In this document: positions 1-6,234 of the stretch, piece by piece
Position numbering within the stretch: the stretch's first letter is position 1
How the letters are laid out: each line of letters begins with the position of its first letter
From: an uncultured Lachnospiraceae bacterium
GTDB lineage: Bacteria > Bacillota_A > Clostridia > TANB77 > CAG-508
Length of the DNA: 7,415 nt
NCBI GenBank assembly: GCA_947165105.1
Contig: CAMUZC010000078.1
Span: 1 to 7,415 of the forward strand
Direction: 5' to 3'
The notes under the pieces: generated by a model
The model's input: only the letters and a program-made list of their open reading frames with translations
Database searches by the model: none
What the model was told of the DNA's origin: nothing
Position numbers and translations under genes: made by a program

Positions 1-387
1 GTAATAATATGGGTATTAACTTGGTATCAAGTAAAATTCTTCTTATATTATTTACATAGAACATTAGAAGTTCATTTCCTTGTTATTATTGCTCCGCTTG
101 TAACTATCACTTATCCAATCGATAAAGCAGGTGATAATAAAGCGCAAGCCTTTGGAAATCTAATAAAAGAATTAATTATTAAATGTTCAATGCAATTAAT
201 ACATTCAATAGTATATATTGTATTTATTGGTACAGCTGGAGTAATTGCAGTTAGTCAACCATTAATAGCTATAGTATTCTTTATGGCTCTATCTAGAGCA
301 GAAAAGATTACTAGAAACATTATAGGAGTTAAGGATGAAGGATTCCAAAAAACTCAAGTTTTAGAAAAAATACCATTTATTGATTAA
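1..387 (+). CDS. VirB6/TrbL-like polytopic membrane protein, 3' part only
   Basis: The frame is open from base 1 to a TAA at 385-387, giving 128 codons with no start inside the window that fits; the gene begins upstream. The first ATG in frame (190) falls inside a conserved membrane module, so it is not the true start. Hydrophobic segments lie at window codons 1-18, about 26-39 and about 64-96. It carries the signature shared with the two later VirB6-like proteins of this window: Y38-x-I-D41-K ... Q65-x-x-H68-x-I-V-Y72, then a helix ending in an N-I-I-G-V block that matches K-I-F-G-[LI] in the paralogues. Unlike them it stops about 15 residues later, with no cytoplasmic tail. VirB6-type proteins form the inner-membrane channel or scaffold of type IV secretion systems; that role here is inferred from topology and paralogy rather than from a database match. 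The family call is moderate; the coding call is strong. Confidence 0.8.
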   Translation, partial: VIIWVLTWYQVKFFLYYLHRTLEVHFLVIIAPLVTITYPIDKAGDNKAQAFGNLIKELIIKCSMQLIHSIVYIVFIGTAGVIAVSQPLIAIVFFMALSRAEKITRNIIGVKDEGFQKTQVLEKIPFID

Positions 388-394
388 AAATACA

Positions 395-428
395 CATAGC
401 TTTTCCACTACAAAGTGGAAAAGCTGTG
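395..428. repeat. Near-perfect inverted repeat (hairpin) in the spacer after gene 1
   Basis: Bases 398-409 (AGCTTTTCCACT) are perfectly complementary to 414-425 around a 4-base ACAA loop. The stem can extend three more pairs outward (397-426 as a T-G wobble, 396-427, 395-428), making about 15 pairs. It sits 8 bases after the stop of gene 1 and about 40 bases before the next start. The + strand has no T-run after the stem (GATAACTATAAC follows), so it is not a classic intrinsic terminator in the gene direction. On the minus strand there is only a short, displaced T-run. It could be a weak terminator, an mRNA-stabilising or processing stem within the operon, or a protein-binding palindrome. Confidence 0.75.
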
Positions 429-433
429 GATAA
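425..433 (-). promoter_or_regulatory. Perfect DnaA-box 9-mer (TTATCCACA on the minus strand)
   Basis: Bases 425-433 read TGTGGATAA, the exact complement of the consensus DnaA box TTATCCACA. The 9-mer overlaps the foot of the adjacent inverted repeat, whose two arms each contain TTTTCCACT (401-409 on +, 414-422 on -), two mismatches from the consensus. So up to three DnaA-box-like sites lie in about 33 bases. The match is plain in the sequence. A functional role (DnaA-linked regulation or replication) is only a possibility, because no replication gene or AT-rich unwinding element is recognised next to it. Confidence 0.35.
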
Positions 434-447
434 CTATAACAAAAAAG

Positions 448-453
448 AAGGAG
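448..453 (+). promoter_or_regulatory. Ribosome binding site for the gene at 467
   Basis: AAGGAG at 448-453 precedes the ATG at 467 by 13 bases, which is on the long side. An ATG at 454 lies too close to the site and opens only a 13-codon frame, so 467 is the start that yields the long protein beginning with a lysine-rich stretch and a membrane anchor. Confidence 0.6.
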
Positions 454-466
454 ATGATAATTAAAA

Positions 467-1573
467 ATGATAATAAACAAAAAGAAAAGCTATAAAAAAT
501 TAATTATTATATCTTTAATTATTATATTATTATTTTTAATTACCATCATAGTTGTAAAATACAATAGAAAGATAAAAGAACAAAAATTCTGGGAACAGGA
601 AGTTCAGAGGGTGAGACAATATACATCAATAACAGAATTTAAAAATATTCAAGAAGTTGCAGCATATTTAAATTGTAAGTTTATTAAACAAGAAGATTCA
701 AAAAGAGAAAACACAGATTATGATATTTATATGACTCTTCCTGTAAGATATGATAATGGTAATACAGAAAACAAAAACTTTACTGAAAATTTAATACAAT
801 TTTCTGCATATGTTTTGAAATACAAGAACTTTGTTATTCTTGATGAAGAAAACAATACAAGTATATTTGTAATGTGTAATGAAGAAAAACAAATTGTATC
901 AACATACTTTATAAATAACACAGAAAACTATTTTGATTTAATCGAAACCAGAGAAAATGCAACTAAGATTGATACAGTTGAAACAATTAACAGCCTTGAG
1001 GTTACATCACAAGAACTGATTACACTAAAGGAAAATGATTGGAAAACAGATAATGTAAACTTTGGTACAAAGGAAAGCTTATATAGAAATTATGATATCT
1101 ATTTTGATGAAGGAATACAAATTAGAAAAGTTGCAGGAAAAGTATTTAATATTGTTTTTACAAAAAAATATGAAAGTACGATTATTAACAATTTAAAATC
1201 AACAGCAACATTAGATGAAGTAAAACAAAGCTTAGGGAAACCACAGTTTGAGAACGGAAACTTAATTGGATATAAAGGCGATAAAATATATGTATTCTTT
1301 TGCGATAATCAAGTTTCTGTATACAGAGTTGAACAATATGAAACAGATGACATAGCTAATATTATAGAAAGTAAATCTACAAACAATGAAAATGAAAAAG
1401 TATTTGTAGACGAAATTAGAAATACATGGAAAGATTATGACATTTACGAATTTGACGAAAACAATGTAAAACTGCAATATACATTAAAAGGATTATGCAT
1501 AAAATATGACTCAACAACTAAGAAAGGAGTTATAGTATATAACAATTATAAGGGCAAATTGCTACGGAAATAA
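467..1573 (+). CDS. Single-pass membrane protein with repeated extracytoplasmic domain; N-terminal part of a frameshifted gene
   Basis: This 368-codon frame starts at ATG 467. Residues 1-11 are lysine-rich and 12-30 form one strong hydrophobic helix followed by K-Y-N-R-K, so the protein is an uncleaved anchor with the rest most likely outside the membrane. I do not recognise a named family. Residues 206-278 form a module starting Y209-D-I-Y and containing T-L-D-E-V (248-252) and a G-Y-K-G-D-K-I-Y-V-F-F strand pattern. A second copy starts at Y324-D-I-Y but runs into a stop after K-L-L-R-K, before its own T-L-E-E-V block. That block appears immediately afterwards in the next reading frame, so the stop at 1571-1573 probably results from a one-base insertion near 1556-1570. 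Its place between two VirB6-like genes suggests an accessory or scaffold part of the same envelope machine; the function is otherwise unknown. Confidence 0.85.
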   Translation: MIINKKKSYKKLIIISLIIILLFLITIIVVKYNRKIKEQKFWEQEVQRVRQYTSITEFKNIQEVAAYLNCKFIKQEDSKRENTDYDIYMTLPVRYDNGNTENKNFTENLIQFSAYVLKYKNFVILDEENNTSIFVMCNEEKQIVSTYFINNTENYFDLIETRENATKIDTVETINSLEVTSQELITLKENDWKTDNVNFGTKESLYRNYDIYFDEGIQIRKVAGKVFNIVFTKKYESTIINNLKSTATLDEVKQSLGKPQFENGNLIGYKGDKIYVFFCDNQVSVYRVEQYETDDIANIIESKSTNNENEKVFVDEIRNTWKDYDIYEFDENNVKLQYTLKGLCIKYDSTTKKGVIVYNNYKGKLLRK

Positions 1574-1577
1574 GACA

Positions 1578-2030
1578 TTGGAAGAAGTTGTAAAAGATGA
1601 AAAATTACCAGGTTATATATTTGTAGAAAATAAAGATTTGGTTTTTGAAGAAGAACAAAATAGATTAAATACATTAGATGATACAACTAAGAATCACAAC
1701 TATAGCAGTTATGGAGTAATACTTAACACAAGTAATGAATTCAAAATTTACAAAAAAAGTATGAATAAAGATGGAAATATATATTCTATAAGATTTATAT
1801 CAATTGATGAAAAATATCCTAACTCAGAGCTTAGGGAATATATATCTAATGGAATATGGATTGATGATTATAATTTTGTATATTCTGTTACTGGAAGAGG
1901 AATTTACTCTTACAATGCAAAAGATAGAACATATAAAACATTACTTACAGGAAATGAAAAGTACAGATTAGATGCATTTACAGAAAATAAATTATATTAT
2001 GATAACACAGAATTTATAGAAATAGATTAA
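1578..2030 (+). CDS. C-terminal part of the frameshifted membrane repeat protein
   Basis: This frame is open from 1536 (just after a TAG at 1533-1535) to the TAA at 2028-2030. The only usual initiation codon near its beginning is a TTG at 1578, with no Shine-Dalgarno site ahead of it, no signal peptide and no membrane anchor. It is therefore unlikely to be translated alone. Removing one base near 1556-1570 joins it to the preceding frame and completes the second repeat: K-C-Y-G-N-K then T-L-E-E-V, followed by an alternating hydrophobic pattern. The joined product would be about 520 residues. The last 60 or so residues (N-G-I-W-I-D-D-Y-N-F-V-Y-S onward) look like beta-propeller blade strands, a resemblance judged by eye. 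Coordinates use the TTG because no better start exists; it is best read as the 3' portion of the 467 gene. Confidence 0.6.
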   Translation: MEEVVKDEKLPGYIFVENKDLVFEEEQNRLNTLDDTTKNHNYSSYGVILNTSNEFKIYKKSMNKDGNIYSIRFISIDEKYPNSELREYISNGIWIDDYNFVYSVTGRGIYSYNAKDRTYKTLLTGNEKYRLDAFTENKLYYDNTEFIEID

Positions 2031-2052
2031 CAATAAAGTGAGAATTATTAAG

Positions 2053-2060
2053 AAAGGAGG
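2053..2060 (+). promoter_or_regulatory. Strong ribosome binding site that decides the start of the 1387-residue protein
   Basis: AAAGGAGG at 2053-2060 lies 9 bases before the ATG at 2070 and only 3 bases before an in-frame GTG at 2064. The spacing clearly favours ATG 2070, which removes two residues (M-Q) from the longest possible product and gives a normal signal peptide start, M-K-N-K-V-K-K. Confidence 0.85.
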
Positions 2061-2069
2061 TAAGTGCAA

Positions 2070-5000
2070 ATGAAAAACAAAGTTAAGAAACTTTTGAAAA
2101 ATATAGTAATTGTATGGGTTGTAATTTGCACATTACTTCCTACGCTTTTCTCAGGTTTCGTATTTGCAGCAGATGATGGATATTTAAATACAGAAAGAGC
2201 AGGAAATTTTGCTGCTAACTTTGCAATAAATTTCTATGATAATTGGAGTAGTAAAAACGAAACAAAAGATAATCAATCTTCAGAAGGGTTTATATGGCCT
2301 ATTGATAATTTTAACGTTTCATCATCATTTGGGCCACGTTCGATGAATTATGGTCCTGAATACCATAAAGGAATTGATTTAGCAGCAACAGTTGGAACTC
2401 CAATAAAAGCAAGTGCAGATGGAAAAGTTGTTGATCTATATAGAAATTGTACACACTTCAACAATTTAGGAGATACTTGTGGTGGAGGATATGGAAACAA
2501 TGTTAAAATAGATACAGGAGATTGCTTAAATGTATATGCTCATATGAGCAGAGTAGAAACAACTTTATCTATTGGAGACGAAGTAAGACAAGGACAAGTA
2601 ATTGGTTATGTTGGAAGCTCAGGTAGCTCAGAAGGACCTCACTGTCACTTTGAAATTGTATCTAATAATATTGATGGTTTAACGCAATTACAATATATAG
2701 CTCGTGGCGAATTGCATGGTTATAAATATAGTGTTGATCCTAGCATATATGTTGAAGGTTCATCAGGAGGAACAGGAACTGGAACAGGATATTATGGAGT
2801 GGTTAAAACTGAATATGACAGTGCAACAGGACCATATTCAATTGTTCCAGAAGATGCATCATCTTATAAATTAAATAACAATTCATGGATAAATTTTGTT
2901 TATTATCAAGCATTATTTAAAGAGTCATATAGAGATGATTTAAATAAAGTTTTTACAGGAACAGGTACATCTTTAAGAGTTAATCCTGCAAATTTTGATG
3001 ATAAAAATAATATTCCAGGAGTAAAAGATGTTGCAAATGATTCACCAATTCTTGACATTTCAACGTTAATATCTGAAGGAAAAGTATTACCTGGTGACAT
3101 TTTATATGTTGACAAAGGTGATGGAACAAAAGAATACCTATTTTATGTAGGTGGAACAAAAGTTATTTATGCAACAGATGATGAATCTGTAAATCCAAGT
3201 GGAGCTTTAAAGTATGAATACTTGGAATATTATCTACGTAGAATAAGAAGAAAATTACGTGAAGGTCACGAAGATGATGAAAATTTTGAAATGCCAAAAT
3301 ATGGTGTTGCACAAATTTATAGATTAAAAAAAGATGTTGCAGAATCTATAGAAGAAAAAGATGCTAATCTATTCTTCAATGGTAAGGGATATTATTCAAA
3401 GGTTACATATGAAGGAATTCCTGTAGATGTTCAATTATATGAAACAAATGTGGGATTCTTTAAATGGTTATTTTCACTATTTAAAATGTTATGCGAATTC
3501 CTATTAAATTTAATTATTTATATTTTTAGAATGCAAGTAATTGGATGGGCAAACTTGTTTGAAAACCTATTACAACATGTTTTATTAGGAATTACTGGAG
3601 ATAACAATACATCTGGATGGGATGCAATATTTGGTACAAGTGCTACATCTGCATCAGGAGAAAGAATTACAGTTGAAAGTATATTCTTCAACAAAATTCC
3701 AATTTTAGATGCTAATTTCTTTAATTTTGAAAGTGCAGGTGGACATTCATTAGTTACTGAAGCAGAACTAATTGGACCAATTAGACCTGGAGAAAGTAGA
3801 ACTGTTTTTATTCCAGATAGTGATAATGTCGCATATAGATTAAGAAAGAATTTAAATTTAATATATACAGTAATTAGAAATGCTTCAATTGCAATATTAT
3901 TATTTGTTCTAATTGCAGTTGGAATTCGAATTGCTCTTACATCAATAGCTGAGAAAAAAGCTGAATTTAAAAAATTCTTGGTTTCATGGGTATATGCAAT
4001 TAGTGTTGTAATTTTAATGCATTTCTTCATGTATGCTGTATTTGCAGTAAATGATACTTTTGTTGGAATTTGTGAAGATTGGAACCACAAAGCTGCAAAG
4101 GAAAGTGTAAGTGAAATTTTAGTAAGTACAAATTCTGATGAAGAGTTAAGCTTATATGATGCTGTTAGAGTAAAAGCGTATGCTTTTAACTGGAAAGAAG
4201 GTCTACCAGCAACAATTGTATATGTCTTCTTAATTTACTTATTAATAAGATTTTCATTTATATACTTTAAAAGGTATTTAACAATTTATATATTGGCGTT
4301 AACATCCTCATTTATGGGAGTTAAATATGCGATAGACCGCTTGATGGGTAAAAAGACAAACTCATTAAACAAATGGTTTAAAGATTTTGCATTTAATGTT
4401 CTACTACAAACAGTACATGCATTGATATATTCATTATTTATGGCTGTAGCTATTTCGGTATCTGAAAAGAGTGTTGGAGGAGCATTAATAGCATTAGTAA
4501 TTCTAAACTTTATGTTACAAGCTGACAAATTAGTTATAAAAATATTTGGTTTAGACAAAGCTGGTTCACTTGCCGGTGTAAATCAACCTGAAAAATTTAG
4601 TGATGTATTTAGAAAATTTTTACCAATTTGGACAATTTCAAGTGGTATGTACAAGCTAGGAAAGAACAGCATAATGGGCGATCAAGGATTTTTCAGAAGA
4701 AAAATAGATTTTGTTTTTGCACATAATGCTGAAAGCGCAAAAGATGCAAATAAAATTTGGGAAAATAGAAAATATAATTTAATTGGTGGAGCTGCTAATA
4801 TTGTTGATAAGCCATTTGAATTCTTACGAAATAGAAAACATGTTGGTGCTGCATTCCAAGCAATAGACAAACATTTACCAATAAGACATTTAAAAATGCT
4901 ATCAGCAGATATAAGTACAGATACTAAAAAGCAATATTACAAAGATATTAAAGGATATTTAAAACAAGAAACAAAAAGATTTACAAGAAATTTAGGAACA

Positions 5001-6233
5001 GTAAAAGATTTCACAGTAGGAACTGCTGGTACAATAGCATCACTTGGTATGATGGTTGCAAATCCTTTAACAGGTGCTGGTATGTTAATAGCATCTAGAG
5101 GAACAATTAGCAAGCATAAATCTTTGAACAGAACTCAAATGAAAATGGATAGATATAAAGGAACAAAGAGAAAAGCTAAAGACATAAGGAATAATTCAAG
5201 AGATGATTATAAAGCAGCATTAAATGGCTATGTAGCTCGTGAAATGGGATATCAGGAAGAGTATAATAGATTGTTAGATGACTATGCTAACTCAACTCCT
5301 GGATCAGCAGATAGACAAAATATAGAAGACAAAATAAGAGAGTTACGTAAAGCAAGAAGAAAAGAAAGAGCAAAAGATTTACATAGATTACAAGAAGCAG
5401 ATGAAAACTTAGCAGAGGCAAAAATTGAGTATGGAAATGCTAAACATGAAAGAAATGCAAGAACAATCATTGGTAAACCGGTGGAAAAAGGCTCAAGATT
5501 TGTTGAAAAAATATCTGGATTACAAGGAAAAGAAAATATGGCAATGAGTGAGTCAAGAGCTTCATTTGATACTAGAGATTCAGCTAAGAAAATGGCTAAA
5601 AAACTTGACGATATGGAAAAAGCTGCTAAAATTGAAGTTGAATTAAGAAAATTGACAGCAGACTTCAAAAATGAAATTAAAAATATTGAAGTTGATGGTA
5701 AGAAGATTTCTGAAGAAGAGGCAAATAAATTGTTTGAAGATTATATGTCTCAAACAGTAAAAGAAGCTTCTAACTTAAGTGTTAAAGCAAGCTATATTAC
5801 AAACGCTATTAATGAATATCTACATGAGAAAAAATCAGACAAAATTGAACCAAAAGATATTGATAGCGTTATAGATAAAGTACAAGAAGGCTTAAATAGA
5901 TCTGGAAAGAAAACAAGAATTTCAGACGATGCAAAAGAAATGATTAAAAATGAAATGGAAAAACAAATGATTAATGAAGGTAAAGGTCTTGGATTTGAAG
6001 ATAAAGTTGCATCAGAAATCATTAGAAAAGTCCTTGGAAAACAAGGAGCTATGGATAATACTAAGAAATCTAAGGTTAATGCTAGTGTTGCAGCTAAGCA
6101 AAAAGAATTATTAAATAAACTTGTTCAAATACATACATATAATGATGTTGGAACAATTAAGCATAAATCTTCATTAGTAAGCATTACGAAAGTAATAAAA
6201 GATGCAAAGAAAAAGAAAGTAGGTGGAAAATAG
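2070..6233 (+). CDS. M23 peptidase / NlpC-like / VirB6-like / coiled-coil fusion protein (T4SS-like component)
   Basis: The product is 1387 residues from ATG 2070. Residues 1-30 are a signal peptide (K-rich start, hydrophobic core, cleavage near V-F-A/A-D-D). Residues 73-197 are an M23 (LytM-type) endopeptidase with every key residue present: H99-x-x-x-D103, Y-A-H158, and H191-C-H193. By family knowledge H99, D103 and H193 bind zinc and the domain cuts peptidoglycan cross-bridges or stem peptides. A Gly/Thr linker (230-240) leads to an NlpC/P60-like domain at about 262-420 that lacks any cysteine. Membrane segments lie near 463-486, 491-508, 602-624, 638-660, 713-733, 737-755 (perhaps re-entrant), 773-797 and 803-823, with the VirB6-like signature Y753-x-I-D756 ... 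Q780-x-x-H783. Residues 829-1387 are highly charged, mostly helical, and predicted cytoplasmic by the positive-inside rule. The architecture suggests a secretion-channel subunit that opens its own path through the wall. The stop is one base before the next start. The M23 and signal peptide calls are firm; the VirB6 call is moderate. Confidence 0.9.
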   Translation: MKNKVKKLLKNIVIVWVVICTLLPTLFSGFVFAADDGYLNTERAGNFAANFAINFYDNWSSKNETKDNQSSEGFIWPIDNFNVSSSFGPRSMNYGPEYHKGIDLAATVGTPIKASADGKVVDLYRNCTHFNNLGDTCGGGYGNNVKIDTGDCLNVYAHMSRVETTLSIGDEVRQGQVIGYVGSSGSSEGPHCHFEIVSNNIDGLTQLQYIARGELHGYKYSVDPSIYVEGSSGGTGTGTGYYGVVKTEYDSATGPYSIVPEDASSYKLNNNSWINFVYYQALFKESYRDDLNKVFTGTGTSLRVNPANFDDKNNIPGVKDVANDSPILDISTLISEGKVLPGDILYVDKGDGTKEYLFYVGGTKVIYATDDESVNPSGALKYEYLEYYLRRIRRKLREGHEDDENFEMPKYGVAQIYRLKKDVAESIEEKDANLFFNGKGYYSKVTYEGIPVDVQLYETNVGFFKWLFSLFKMLCEFLLNLIIYIFRMQVIGWANLFENLLQHVLLGITGDNNTSGWDAIFGTSATSASGERITVESIFFNKIPILDANFFNFESAGGHSLVTEAELIGPIRPGESRTVFIPDSDNVAYRLRKNLNLIYTVIRNASIAILLFVLIAVGIRIALTSIAEKKAEFKKFLVSWVYAISVVILMHFFMYAVFAVNDTFVGICEDWNHKAAKESVSEILVSTNSDEELSLYDAVRVKAYAFNWKEGLPATIVYVFLIYLLIRFSFIYFKRYLTIYILALTSSFMGVKYAIDRLMGKKTNSLNKWFKDFAFNVLLQTVHALIYSLFMAVAISVSEKSVGGALIALVILNFMLQADKLVIKIFGLDKAGSLAGVNQPEKFSDVFRKFLPIWTISSGMYKLGKNSIMGDQGFFRRKIDFVFAHNAESAKDANKIWENRKYNLIGGAANIVDKPFEFLRNRKHVGAAFQAIDKHLPIRHLKMLSADISTDTKKQYYKDIKGYLKQETKRFTRNLGTVKDFTVGTAGTIASLGMMVANPLTGAGMLIASRGTISKHKSLNRTQMKMDRYKGTKRKAKDIRNNSRDDYKAALNGYVAREMGYQEEYNRLLDDYANSTPGSADRQNIEDKIRELRKARRKERAKDLHRLQEADENLAEAKIEYGNAKHERNARTIIGKPVEKGSRFVEKISGLQGKENMAMSESRASFDTRDSAKKMAKKLDDMEKAAKIEVELRKLTADFKNEIKNIEVDGKKISEEEANKLFEDYMSQTVKEASNLSVKASYITNAINEYLHEKKSDKIEPKDIDSVIDKVQEGLNRSGKKTRISDDAKEMIKNEMEKQMINEGKGLGFEDKVASEIIRKVLGKQGAMDNTKKSKVNASVAAKQKELLNKLVQIHTYNDVGTIKHKSSLVSITKVIKDAKKKKVGGK
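6221..6226 (+). promoter_or_regulatory. Ribosome binding site inside the end of the preceding gene
   Basis: AGGTGG at 6221-6226 lies 8 bases before the ATG at 6235 and within the last codons of the 2070 gene, whose stop (6231-6233) is separated from this ATG by one base. This layout is typical of translational coupling, which would help keep the two VirB6-like proteins in proportion. Confidence 0.6.
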
Positions 6234-6234
6234 A

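Noticed and set aside
395..440. Intrinsic terminator on the + strand, or a promoter for the gene at 467.
   Set aside because: The hairpin has no T-run after it on the + strand. TATAAC at 435-440 could serve as a -10 box, but no acceptable -35 box lies 16-18 bases upstream.
1520..1580. Programmed +1 ribosomal frameshifting joining the frames at 467-1573 and 1578-2030.
   Set aside because: There is no prfB-like arrangement (a Shine-Dalgarno site a few bases before a slippery codon and stop). AGGAG at 1525-1529 is too far upstream, and no slippery heptamer or downstream structure was seen. A simple indel explains it better.
2064..2066. GTG start for the 1387-residue protein.
   Set aside because: It is only 3 bases from the Shine-Dalgarno site; the ATG at 2070 has proper 9-base spacing.
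2070..2760. The M23 gene as a phage lysin or a secreted toxin or bacteriocin.
   Set aside because: The same open frame continues into a polytopic membrane body paralogous to its neighbours, and no phage structural or immunity genes are present.
3518..4090. A 190-codon open frame on the minus strand opposite the VirB6-like region of the large gene.
   Set aside because: It lies wholly opposite a well-supported coding sequence with conserved motifs, has no ribosome binding site or recognisable domain, and reads as the complement of AT-rich membrane codons. The other minus-strand frames in the window were rejected for the same reason.
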